A DNA stretch of 64,000 nucleotides, taken from Chryseobacterium bernardetii (GTDB lineage: Bacteria > Bacteroidota > Bacteroidia > Flavobacteriales > Weeksellaceae). A model generated the notes under the pieces. The model worked only from the letters and a program-made list of their open reading frames with translations. It had not been told where the DNA came from and did not search any database. Position numbers and translations under genes: made by a program. The number at the start of each line of letters is the position of its first letter. Position 1 is the stretch's first letter. This document shows, piece by piece, positions 8,278 to 16,515 of the stretch. The stretch is taken from NCBI RefSeq assembly GCF_003815975.1, contig NZ_CP033932.1, positions 1,961,001 to 2,025,000 on the forward strand, read 5' to 3'.

Positions 8278-8726
8278 TATCTAACGGTTCTTTGGGTAAT
8301 ATTTTCGTCGTATTTTTCTTTGAATACAGCCACACGTTCAGGATTTAGTTCCCCATCCTGATTAATTACTCTTTCTTTTAAAAGCCATCTTACCAGTTTT
8401 TCCATTCCCTTTCTGGAATTCATAAAATTGGCGATTTTCCCTAAATCAGTAGATTCCACCTTAGTTTTCTCAGTCAGAAAGTTCAGGATAAAGTAATCAT
8501 CAGTTACATATCTTGGTGTTTCATTATCCATATATCTATACATCAGTATTTCTTCATCATCCTTCATAGAAAAGAAAGAGTACTGCGTAACATTGATCTT
8601 TTCTGCTTTAAGAATTTGTTTTCCATCCAGAAGAACCTTGTCATCTTTAATGGTTACATCCTGTGAAAAATATAAATTACAGCTCACCATCAATATGAAG
8701 AAAGTGAAAAATCTGTTTACTGCCAT
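8277..8726 (-). CDS. Small exported protein of unknown function
   Basis: From the ATG at 8726 this is 149 residues, beginning MAVNRFFTFFILMVSCNLYFSQ, so it has a signal peptide cleaved at about 'YFSQ' or possibly a lipoprotein cysteine. The mature part has a repeated 'DDKVLLDGKQILKAEKI' start and an acidic, charged tail; no domain is recognised. I reject the earlier ATG at 8747 because a likely -7 box lies at 8745-8752. The stop overlaps the phosphoesterase start, so the two are co-transcribed. Confidence 0.65.
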   Translation of the reverse strand: MAVNRFFTFFILMVSCNLYFSQDVTIKDDKVLLDGKQILKAEKINVTQYSFFSMKDDEEILMYRYMDNETPRYVTDDYFILNFLTEKTKVESTDLGKIANFMNSRKGMEKLVRWLLKERVINQDGELNPERVAVFKEKYDENITQRTVR

Positions 8727-8744
8727 TTTTAATGTTTTAGACTG

Positions 8745-8752
8745 CAAATATA
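8745..8752 (-). promoter_or_regulatory. Candidate -7 box of the 8277-8726 gene
   Basis: TATATTTG on the minus strand matches TAnnTTTG and lies 19 bases before the ATG at 8726. No clear -33 TTG was found at the right distance. Confidence 0.35.
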
Positions 8753-8814
8753 AAGAAGCTTAGATAAAATTATTTTAGTCGAATCTTATAATTTCTGTAA
8801 ATACAAATTGTGTC

Positions 8815-9279
8815 TTAATAAGAAATACTCTTGGTTTTTCGTATAGAATCCAGCTTTTTTTCAATGTCTGCACTGAAGACTTTTCTTAGCTTCAGCCCGC
8901 TTTCAGTAAGCCTTGAAATTACAAAAGTTCCGTCCATACTGTTATTGGAAGAAAATGAAATGGCAATAGTAGTGTCTGAAACCTTTTTCCAGTTTCCTAT
9001 ATACCTTTCCATCTTTGATACTTTTCCCGGAAAATCTTCCTTTGCATCATAACCATTGGCAGATTTGCTTAAGTTTCCAATGATTTTTCCGTTTTTACTG
9101 AATTTTAGGCCAGGGATTTTGGCGTTGAAAATATTCTGTTTTTCGTATGTGTAAATATAGTTGTCCAGCTTAATCAGTTTCCAGGTCTGTAAAAGAAAAG
9201 GATCTGAAGCTCTGTCCTGACTTTTCATAAAACCGGCTGCAAAGAAGAATAGCAGAAGAAAGGGAATCGACTTTTTCAT
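8815..9279 (-). CDS. Small exported lipocalin-like protein of unknown function
   Basis: The likely start at 9279 gives 154 residues with the signal peptide MKKSIPFLLLFFFAAGFMKSQ. The mature part ('FLLQTWKLIKLDNYIYTYEK', 'GLKFSKNGKIIGNL', 'IGNWKKVSDTTIAISF') has the layout of small lipocalin-like or DUF-type proteins that begin with an 'L...W' strand. That is a resemblance only. An in-frame ATG at 9363 would add 28 residues before the signal peptide, and a TAATTTTG box (9304-9311, minus) lies inside that extension, so the short form is preferred. No partner gene is adjacent. Confidence 0.6.
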   Translation of the reverse strand: MKKSIPFLLLFFFAAGFMKSQDRASDPFLLQTWKLIKLDNYIYTYEKQNIFNAKIPGLKFSKNGKIIGNLSKSANGYDAKEDFPGKVSKMERYIGNWKKVSDTTIAISFSSNNSMDGTFVISRLTESGLKLRKVFSADIEKKLDSIRKTKSISY

Positions 9280-9606
9280 ATTTAAATGACTATAGTTAGA
9301 ATGCAAAATTAAGCTTTTCAGTACAAGGCAGAAAGTTTTCCGTTCAATATAAAACTGGTCCATCAGGTCTTATGAATCGATATAAATTCTCATATTGAGA
9401 CATTTTATCATTTTTCATTATTTTTTTATTTAATTCCTAAATCAAATTTTTCGAAAACATAAAAATTGATTCTTGAAATACAAAAAAGGAATCGAAATAA
9501 TAGATGTATTCACGTTTTAGTGTATTAATTAAGTTGGGATATTTGTTTTAACTATTTGTGATTCAGTATTTTATATTGTTTAATTTAAGTATTTAAAATA
9601 ATTTAT

Positions 9607-9635
9607 TTGATAATAATAAAATATGTATATATTTG
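9607..9635 (+). promoter_or_regulatory. Promoter of the siderophore operon
   Basis: A -33 TTG (9607-9609), an 18-base spacer and a -7 TATATTTG (9628-9635) fit the flavobacterial consensus exactly. The expected transcription start near 9642 falls on the first base of the downstream palindrome. Confidence 0.7.
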
Positions 9636-9640
9636 TCTTA

Positions 9641-9665
9641 ATTTTTATTTAATCTAAACAAAAAT
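9641..9665. promoter_or_regulatory. 25-bp palindrome, candidate iron-repressor (Fur-type) operator
   Basis: Two 11-base arms, ATTTTTATTTA (9641-9651) and TAAACAAAAAT (9655-9665), flank ATC and are complementary at 10 of 11 positions. The site covers the predicted transcription start and ends four bases before the ATG, an ideal repressor position. Fur control is inferred from the genes served, not from a known consensus for this organism. Confidence 0.6.
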
Positions 9666-9669
9666 AATA

Positions 9670-11274
9670 ATGAGTGTCGGTTTATACTTATTGGAAAGCA
9701 AAGACTGGTATTATTTTGACCTTATACCAAAGTTTGATGAAGAGTTGTCAACGTTCATGAACAGTTGTTCTGAAAGTAAATTCATCCGAATTAATATTAC
9801 AGGTAAAGAATCTTATTTAATTGTTCCTGTAAAGCATTTTTCTACTACCGGAATTCATCATCTGGGAAAAGAGATAGGATACAGAGAAAAGAAAATGGGT
9901 GAAGTGGTTAAGATGAGTGCAGAAGATGCTTATAAATTCCTTGCTTCCCTTGCTTATGGCGGAAATACAATCGTGGGCAGCCCGGAAGAAGCTTATGTAC
10001 AATATTTTTCTGAAGAATTTGACGAGTATTTTGACAAAGAACATAAAATTAGAGAAAGTAGTCATTCTTTTACAGGCTCTGTTAAGGCAGGAAACATTTT
10101 TAGTTTTTTCGGATACGATAACGATCATCTATTGGAATTTATTTCGAAGAATATAGCATTAGAATCTGATTATGATAAGAAGGCAGCTATTATCCAATGG
10201 TTCTCAGAATATACCCATTCATTGCTGAAAACAGCAGTAGGAAAGTATATTGAGGAAGGGATCATTTATAACAGCAATATAGGGCATACATTTATCAAAC
10301 AAAGTGCTGATAGAGTACATGTTAGTTTTGATGAATATATTCCCGATGGATCTGCTATCAGAAGGGAAAAAGCTGAAACATACATAAGAACCCACATTGT
10401 TTACTACAATTTGTATCCGGTTTTAAGGCATTTGGCTTATCTGGCTTCAATAGAGGAGGAAATTCTTTACCAGATTGTAGATACTGAAATTGATTCTTTA
10501 AGGGAAGTGTATGGTGAGGCCCTGAATTTTATTTATGAAACCATAGAGGCAAGGCTTTTCCTGAAACAGGCTCACGGTGTAAATGAAGATACGTGGAAAG
10601 AGTATATCAGGCAGCATAATTTCCTGATTAATCCTAAGCACTATTCTAAAAAGCTGATAAAGCCTGATTACGGGGAAATCCTTCACAAAAGATATTTCAA
10701 TAACGGGACTTTAGAGATTACCCTGAGAGCTTTTAATCCGGAAACGGATATGGAATTCCTGCACGAATGGTCCAATATGGAATATGCTAAAAAGTACTGG
10801 GAAATGGATGTGGATAAACAGGAATTTGAAGAGGCTTACATCAAGCACATGGGCGTTGATTATTCTCATCCTTACATTGGCCTTCTGAATGGCAATCCTA
10901 TTTTTACTTTAGAACTGTATTGGGCGGTAAAAGATGAAGTAGGTAAATACTATCGTTTTAAACCCGGAGATTACGGGTTTCATATGCTTATTGCTCCTGC
11001 TAAAGAAAAAATTCCACATTTCTCTACCTACGCATTGGCCATGTGTATGGAATACTTCTTCTCTTTTCCACAGCTGACAAGAATGATAGGTGAAGCTTCC
11101 GCCTCGCACAAAGGAACTCATAACCTTATTACGAAAGTAGGATGCGAGTTCAACAGATCATTGGCGCTTCCTTACAAAACATCCAACCTTACTTTCCTTA
11201 ACCGTGAGAAGTTCTATGAAACAACGGAAGATATCTTCAAAGACTCGGTTCTGAAAATAAACATTACAACATAA
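9670..11274 (+). CDS. Siderophore GNAT acyltransferase with unusual N-terminal half
   Basis: This 534-residue protein has two parts. Residues ~348-520 are a siderophore-type GNAT (IucB/Acetyltransf_8 family), with 'HEWSNMEYAKKYWEMD', 'YGFHMLIAP', 'CMEYFFSFPQLTRMIGEA' and 'ITKVGCEF'; this family N-acylates hydroxylated amines. Residues 1-340 are not clearly recognised. Around 180-300 their spacing weakly recalls the C-terminal (FhuF-like) half of NIS siderophore synthetases, but the ATP/catalytic motifs of that family are absent. It is the first gene of the iron operon, 29 bases before the monooxygenase. Acylation of the hydroxylamine product is the safe inference; a condensing role for the N-terminal half is speculative. 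Confidence 0.72.
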   Translation: MSVGLYLLESKDWYYFDLIPKFDEELSTFMNSCSESKFIRINITGKESYLIVPVKHFSTTGIHHLGKEIGYREKKMGEVVKMSAEDAYKFLASLAYGGNTIVGSPEEAYVQYFSEEFDEYFDKEHKIRESSHSFTGSVKAGNIFSFFGYDNDHLLEFISKNIALESDYDKKAAIIQWFSEYTHSLLKTAVGKYIEEGIIYNSNIGHTFIKQSADRVHVSFDEYIPDGSAIRREKAETYIRTHIVYYNLYPVLRHLAYLASIEEEILYQIVDTEIDSLREVYGEALNFIYETIEARLFLKQAHGVNEDTWKEYIRQHNFLINPKHYSKKLIKPDYGEILHKRYFNNGTLEITLRAFNPETDMEFLHEWSNMEYAKKYWEMDVDKQEFEEAYIKHMGVDYSHPYIGLLNGNPIFTLELYWAVKDEVGKYYRFKPGDYGFHMLIAPAKEKIPHFSTYALAMCMEYFFSFPQLTRMIGEASASHKGTHNLITKVGCEFNRSLALPYKTSNLTFLNREKFYETTEDIFKDSVLKINITT

Positions 11275-11303
11275 CAATACTTGAATACTGAAAAAGATAA
11301 TTT

Positions 11304-12593
11304 ATGAAATATGATATCATTGGTATAGGAATAGGACCATTCAATCTAAGTCTTGCGGCACTGCTGGAAGAACATAATCTGAAAACTATATTTTTTGACA
11401 AAGCACCAAGGTTTGAATGGCACAGCGGTTTAATGATAGACAGAACAACCCTTCAGGTTCCTTTCCTTGCAGATCTTGTAACGATTGTAAATCCTAAAAG
11501 TCCTTTTACTTATATCAATTATTTAAGAGAGAAAGGTAAGATTTTCCGTTTCTGTTTTAAGGAAAGCTTTTATGTCACCAGAATGGAATACAACCTTTAC
11601 TGCAAATGGGTTGCCTCACAAATTGAAAGCCTGAATTTCAGCCACACCGTTACAGAAATAGATTATAATGAAATTCATGAATGCTACGAAGTTTCTGTTA
11701 TTGATCTTATTAACTGTGAAAAGAAAGTATATCTCACTGATAAAATTGTCTTAGGAGTAGGTTCAATTCCTAATGTCCCTAAAGTAACAGAGCGCTTCTC
11801 TAAAGAACATATTTTCCATTCTTCTGAATATTTACACAGAAAACAGTATTTAAAGAAAGGCAGTACCATTACCGTATTAGGTTCCGGACAAAGTGGAGGT
11901 GAAGTATTTTTCGATCTTCTTTCCTCCAGGCCGGATTTAGATTTAAAGCTGAACTGGGTAACAGCGGCAGACCGGTTCTTCCCAATGGAAAATTCAAAAT
12001 TTACGTATGAATTTACTTCCATGGATTATATTTCCTACTTCAACAGGCTTCCGTTATCAAAAAGAAGGGAAGTTATCAACAAACAGGACATTTTGTATAA
12101 AGGAATCAATGATGAACTGATAAGCACAATTTATGATGAGCTTTATCATCAGCAGATGAAAGAAGAACAGCCGCTTCCTGTAAAAATATTAACCAGTAGT
12201 TTGCTGGAAGATATGGAGTATGATGAAAATTATACCCTAAAGATGAGACATCTTGAAGAAGAGAAAACATTTTCAGTAGATACGGATTATCTTATTCTGG
12301 CAACAGGTTATCGTTATGAAGTTCCTCATTTTTTACAACCTATTGAAGACCGCCTGAACAAAAGCGAAAATGATGGAACCTTATTGTCCTCAGAAAACTA
12401 TACGGTTGATATCAATGATAATGAAATATTCATGCAGAACGGCTGTGTAGATTCTCAGGGGATTATCACCTCAGATTTAGGAATGGGACCTTATAGAAAT
12501 GCTACTATCATCAACAAAATAGTAGGCCACGAGTATTATCCGTTGGAAAAGAATATTGCATTCCAGCATTTTGGAGCATTAGAAACGATATAA
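11304..12593 (+). CDS. Lysine/ornithine N-monooxygenase (IucD/SidA family)
   Basis: This 429-residue FAD- and NADPH-dependent enzyme N-hydroxylates the side-chain amine of lysine, ornithine or a diamine, the first step to hydroxamate siderophores. It shows the FAD motif 'GIGIGPFNLSLAALL' near the N-terminus, 'SGLMIDRTTLQVPFLADLV' (substrate and FAD contact), the NADPH motif 'VLGSGQSGGEVFFDLL' (about residues 193-208) and 'LATGYRYEVP'. The length fits IucD. It is two bases before the TonB receptor gene, so the genes are one operon. The exact amine substrate cannot be read from the sequence. Confidence 0.9.
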   Translation: MKYDIIGIGIGPFNLSLAALLEEHNLKTIFFDKAPRFEWHSGLMIDRTTLQVPFLADLVTIVNPKSPFTYINYLREKGKIFRFCFKESFYVTRMEYNLYCKWVASQIESLNFSHTVTEIDYNEIHECYEVSVIDLINCEKKVYLTDKIVLGVGSIPNVPKVTERFSKEHIFHSSEYLHRKQYLKKGSTITVLGSGQSGGEVFFDLLSSRPDLDLKLNWVTAADRFFPMENSKFTYEFTSMDYISYFNRLPLSKRREVINKQDILYKGINDELISTIYDELYHQQMKEEQPLPVKILTSSLLEDMEYDENYTLKMRHLEEEKTFSVDTDYLILATGYRYEVPHFLQPIEDRLNKSENDGTLLSSENYTVDINDNEIFMQNGCVDSQGIITSDLGMGPYRNATIINKIVGHEYYPLEKNIAFQHFGALETI

Positions 12594-12595
12594 CT

Positions 12596-14962
12596 ATGAA
12601 GCGTATATTTTTCCTGGTCTCTCTGCTTTCTTCCTTGGTATTGGCTGCCTGCCCAATTACTTTAATTGTTAAAAACATCAAAAGCTATAATCACGATGAG
12701 ATGTATGTGGTGATTAACGGTGAAAAGAAAAAAATTTCAAAACAGGGAACCGTTGATTTTGCAGAGGTATCTGATGGTCGTGTGAAGGTGATAATACTGT
12801 ATCAGGATAATGTTGTTTATGATGATACGTTGGATATCAACTGTCAGTCGGGCCGGAAGTATGAAATAGCAATTTCAGATGCAAACCATATTGATGAGGT
12901 TTATATCAGAGGTAAAAAGAAGCTCGAGAAGCTTAAAGAAACTCCATTAAGCGTTAAGATTGTTGATATGCAGGCTGTAAAAAGTCAGGCCAACAATATT
13001 GGAGAAATACTGAATATGGTCACCGGAATTAAACTTCGTACAGAAGGTGCTATTGGATCAGGGTTTCAGGTGAATCTTGGAGGTCTTCAGGGGAAAGCTG
13101 TCAGGATTTTCAGAGATGGAGTCCCGATTGAATTCTATGGACATAGCTTTAATCCAAATGTTTTATCTCCCAATATGCTGGACAGAGTAGATGTATACAA
13201 AGGGGTAATGCCGATTGCACTGGCTTCGGATGCTTTAGGAGGTGGTATTAACTTTATTTCAAAACCTATACAGAAAGACAATCTGGAAATATCCAGTGAG
13301 ATGGCATCATTCAGTACTTATAAATCTCACCTTAATGCAGTCTTTACCGGGAAAAAAGATAGCCTGTTTTATATAGGAACTCAGGCTAGCTATGTATTTT
13401 CCAAGAACAATTATAAAATTCTGGGAGAAGTTATAGACCAGGAAACAGCAAATCTTAAAAAAGTGGAAGCCAGAAGATTTCATGACAATACGGAAGCTTC
13501 ATATATGGAAGTTTATACCGGCGTAAGGAATAAAAGCTGGACCAATGATTTTAGAGTAGGATTTATCTATTCTCATTTCTATAAGGAGATTCAGAATGAT
13601 CTCGAAATGAGAAAACCTTACGGAGAAGCTTTTGCCAGGGAAAATAATGTGACGGGTTATCTGCAGTATAAAAAAATGTTCTTCGATAATCGGTTGAAAC
13701 TGGATCTGATGACTGCTTTTGCGAGATACAACAATTCCTTCGTAGATATCAGCAGACGCAGATACAACTGGTTGGGAGAATACACTTTCAGTAATGAAAA
13801 CAGTGTTGGTGAGATCAATAAAGGGAATGATATGAAGATGAGCTACAATATGTTCCACACAAGGCTTAATGCTATATTCCGTATCAATAATAACCATAGC
13901 CTGGAATTTGGAAATATGTATTTCTATCAACGAAGAAAAGGAAGTGATCCCTATGGAGCAATCAATGTAAACGGAGAAGATGTTCTCAAAGTCCCGGCGA
14001 TCTACAATAAGAATATTGTCGCTTTGGGATTAGTGTCTCATTGGCTTGACCGCAAAGTGGAAACTATAATTGGAGTTAAGAATTATTTCTTCAGTTCTAA
14101 AGGATATACTACGGATAAATATAATTTCACCTGGGAATCTGACCGGAATAAAAATGCGTCAGGTTACATGGCGGGAATCAGCTATAAGCCTAAAAACTTT
14201 ATTCTGAAATTATCCTATGAAAAAGCAGTGCGGCTTCCTGATGAAACCGAAATTTTCGGAGATGGAATTTTAATCAGAGAAAACCTTGACCTTGAACCTG
14301 AAAAAAGTGATAACGTCAATCTTGTTCTGGATTATACTTCATCAAATTATAAGCTGAATACAAGTTTAAATCTTTTCTACAGGAACGTTAAAAATACCAT
14401 ATTCATGATTCCGGATAATCCTTACGGAAGGTATCAGAATTATTATGACAACCGAGTCCTGGGATTGGAATATGAAATTAATTATCAACACATCAAAAAC
14501 ATTCAGACAGGATTCAATATTACTTATCAGGATATTAGGCTTAAAAACCTTTCCGGCTCTGAAAGCATCTGGGAAGATGCCAGGCAGCCGAATATCCCTT
14601 ACTTATTTGGAAATCATTATCTGAGACTGAATTTTTCAGATATCTTAAAAATGAAAGATAAAGTAGAACTGTATTATAACATTAATTATGTACATCGCTT
14701 CTTACTATATCCTGTACCCAGAAATCTTGAACCGGGACTGTTTTCCAAAGCTAAGATAGCATCCAGTGATCTCCTCATACCGACTGACGGAAGACGGGGC
14801 ATGGTAAATGTGGGCGTAGGAATTACCTATTTCCTGGCAGATCCTAAACTGGCCATTAATTTTAGCATTAATAATCTTACGAATGAAAGACTGTATGATA
14901 ATTATAATGCACAGAAACCCACAAGGTCTTATCATCTGAAATTAACGTATACAATTTTTTAA
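12596..14962 (+). CDS. TonB-dependent siderophore receptor
   Basis: This 788-residue outer-membrane receptor has a signal peptide (about 19 residues), an N-terminal extension of about 95 residues, a plug domain ('SGFQVNLGGLQGKAVRIF', 'GVPIEFYGHSF', 'DVYKGVMPIALASDALGGG') and a 22-strand-type barrel ending in the aromatic 'YTIF'. The linker 'IDEVYIRGKKK' precedes the plug. The N-terminal extension is a beta-sandwich-like domain but not a clear carboxypeptidase-like repeat. Being two bases after the monooxygenase and five before a DUF4374-like lipoprotein gene, it most likely imports the ferric form of the locus product or a related xenosiderophore (XusA-like pairing). Confidence 0.88.
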   Translation: MKRIFFLVSLLSSLVLAACPITLIVKNIKSYNHDEMYVVINGEKKKISKQGTVDFAEVSDGRVKVIILYQDNVVYDDTLDINCQSGRKYEIAISDANHIDEVYIRGKKKLEKLKETPLSVKIVDMQAVKSQANNIGEILNMVTGIKLRTEGAIGSGFQVNLGGLQGKAVRIFRDGVPIEFYGHSFNPNVLSPNMLDRVDVYKGVMPIALASDALGGGINFISKPIQKDNLEISSEMASFSTYKSHLNAVFTGKKDSLFYIGTQASYVFSKNNYKILGEVIDQETANLKKVEARRFHDNTEASYMEVYTGVRNKSWTNDFRVGFIYSHFYKEIQNDLEMRKPYGEAFARENNVTGYLQYKKMFFDNRLKLDLMTAFARYNNSFVDISRRRYNWLGEYTFSNENSVGEINKGNDMKMSYNMFHTRLNAIFRINNNHSLEFGNMYFYQRRKGSDPYGAINVNGEDVLKVPAIYNKNIVALGLVSHWLDRKVETIIGVKNYFFSSKGYTTDKYNFTWESDRNKNASGYMAGISYKPKNFILKLSYEKAVRLPDETEIFGDGILIRENLDLEPEKSDNVNLVLDYTSSNYKLNTSLNLFYRNVKNTIFMIPDNPYGRYQNYYDNRVLGLEYEINYQHIKNIQTGFNITYQDIRLKNLSGSESIWEDARQPNIPYLFGNHYLRLNFSDILKMKDKVELYYNINYVHRFLLYPVPRNLEPGLFSKAKIASSDLLIPTDGRRGMVNVGVGITYFLADPKLAINFSINNLTNERLYDNYNAQKPTRSYHLKLTYTIF

Positions 14963-14966
14963 TATT

Positions 14967-16256
14967 ATGATTATGAGAAAATCAAAACCGATTTCTATAC
15001 TTTTATCTGTATTAAGCCTCTTGCTTTTTACCCATTGCAGCAGTGATGACAGCGTTGAAGAGCAACAGAAACAGCCAACAACAGAAACTAAAGACAGTTG
15101 GATCATCTATAACAGTACCGCAGGATGGGGTGGAAACATCTATTCATTCTCAGAACTGCCTCAGGGAGAACTTTCATTAGCTGATAAAAAACCTTTCTAT
15201 CAGATTGCGTATTCTGCAGGAGGAAAGGCTTTCGGAGAGAATATTTACAGGCTTGGCGGTGCAGCATCTTCAGAAGAAGGTTTTTCTAAACTTACGGCAG
15301 ATAATGCAGGAAATATTACTTCAAAAGGCTTCATTGCTACCCAAAATAATGGCTTTGAGCCTAATTATCTTGTCGTAAGCGATACCGAAGGATATTATTG
15401 GGACGGGTCAAGGGGAATGCTGAAGATTCAGACCTTTAATCCGGGAACTATGCAGCGTACAGGAGAAATAGATCTTTCTTCATTAGCTCAAACAATTGAT
15501 CCTGCAGTGCTTGGACCGGGGGAGAAAGCTTACCAGGCGGCAGGTCAATTAATTCTAATCAAGAGAGATGATAAACTGTATCTTGACTTACAGATTGGTA
15601 AAAAAGGATCCAATTGGCAGATAAAACCTATCATCAAAGAGGTAGCGGTTGCCGTTTATAACCTGACTTCAAAAAAAATGGAAAATGTTACAAAATATCC
15701 TAATACTACCAACCTTGGGCTTTTCACAGACCATGTTCTATGGAGTATTGATGAAGTAACCAAAGATATTTATATGGTAGCGGCATCCGATATGAAATCT
15801 CAGGAAGCAGCCTTTTCATCTAAAATTCTCAGAATAAAGAACGGACAAACGACTTTTGACTCTACTTTTGAAATTGATATCAAGGATTACGTACATCCTG
15901 CAGAGTTCAACAGAATTTTCGCTTACAATAATAAAATCTATACTACCATTCCTTCATCTCCGGCTTCTTATTACAGTGATGGGCATGGGGTAGGTTACAG
16001 AAATGATATCTGGTACTGGAATGAAATTGATGTTCAGACCAGGAAAGCGGTAAAGCTTGATATTCCTGTAGATAATTTCTACAACTATCAGAATCCATTC
16101 TTATATAAAAACAGAATCTATTTTATGTCGAATAATAAGACAGATAACTTTTCAGGTTTAAGTTCTTACGACCCGGTTTCTAAAAACACAAGAGTTGAGT
16201 TTAAACTTAAAGGAAGCGGAAGATTAATGGGGGTGAATGTCATCTCAAAAAAATAA
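14967..16256 (+). CDS. DUF4374/XusB-like siderophore-binding surface lipoprotein
   Basis: A 429-residue lipoprotein: signal peptide ending 'LLLFTHC', then SSDDSVEEQQ. The acidic stretch right after the cysteine resembles the Bacteroidota lipoprotein export signal, suggesting exposure on the cell surface. The rest is repeats of 4-stranded blades ('GENIYRLGGA', 'GYYWDGS', 'DKLYLDLQIG', 'VLWSIDEVTKDIYMV', 'YNNKIYTTI', 'KNRIYFMSNN'), a beta-propeller of the DUF4374 type. In Bacteroides the XusB lipoprotein of this fold binds siderophores next to its TonB receptor XusA. Same order here supports that role. ATG 14973 is an equally good start. Confidence 0.75.
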   Translation: MIMRKSKPISILLSVLSLLLFTHCSSDDSVEEQQKQPTTETKDSWIIYNSTAGWGGNIYSFSELPQGELSLADKKPFYQIAYSAGGKAFGENIYRLGGAASSEEGFSKLTADNAGNITSKGFIATQNNGFEPNYLVVSDTEGYYWDGSRGMLKIQTFNPGTMQRTGEIDLSSLAQTIDPAVLGPGEKAYQAAGQLILIKRDDKLYLDLQIGKKGSNWQIKPIIKEVAVAVYNLTSKKMENVTKYPNTTNLGLFTDHVLWSIDEVTKDIYMVAASDMKSQEAAFSSKILRIKNGQTTFDSTFEIDIKDYVHPAEFNRIFAYNNKIYTTIPSSPASYYSDGHGVGYRNDIWYWNEIDVQTRKAVKLDIPVDNFYNYQNPFLYKNRIYFMSNNKTDNFSGLSSYDPVSKNTRVEFKLKGSGRLMGVNVISKK

Positions 16257-16300
16257 TTTCTTTTTTGTTAGTACAATAAGATCATTTGATTTAATGACGG

Positions 16301-16326
16301 CCGGAAGAGTTTTCTTCCGGTTTTTT
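16301..16326 (+). terminator. Rho-independent terminator of the siderophore operon
   Basis: The stem CCGGAAG/CTTCCGG (16301-16307 with 16314-16320) is followed by six T. Confidence 0.85.
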
Positions 16327-16491
16327 GTAGCAATAGGTAAGGAAGAAGGAAGCTATCGTAAATCATATTATTAATTTTCGTCTGGAGTATTAATGGAGTT
16401 TAATGATTTCCTTTTATTAAATGTCTAATAGTGCTTCCGGCATCCAGCTATATAAATCACAATTTTCTTACCCCGGACGAAGGTTATTTAC

Positions 16492-16499
16492 TAAATTTG
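16492..16499 (+). promoter_or_regulatory. Candidate -7 box of the serine hydrolase gene
   Basis: TAAATTTG fits TAnnTTTG and lies 16 bases before the ATG at 16516; no good -33 TTG was found. Confidence 0.4.
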
Positions 16500-16515
16500 G
16501 GAAAATTAAAAAATA

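Larger units (their letters stand above)
9280..9669. other. Long AT-rich regulatory gap before the siderophore operon
   Basis: This 390-base gap between divergent genes has no credible ORF. Its right end holds the promoter and palindrome listed separately. The rest is very AT-rich sequence with no other clear structure that I can see. Confidence 0.6.

Noticed and set aside
12596..14962. SusC-type carbohydrate receptor
   Set aside because: No SusD partner follows, the plug and linker differ from SusC, and the neighbours are siderophore genes.
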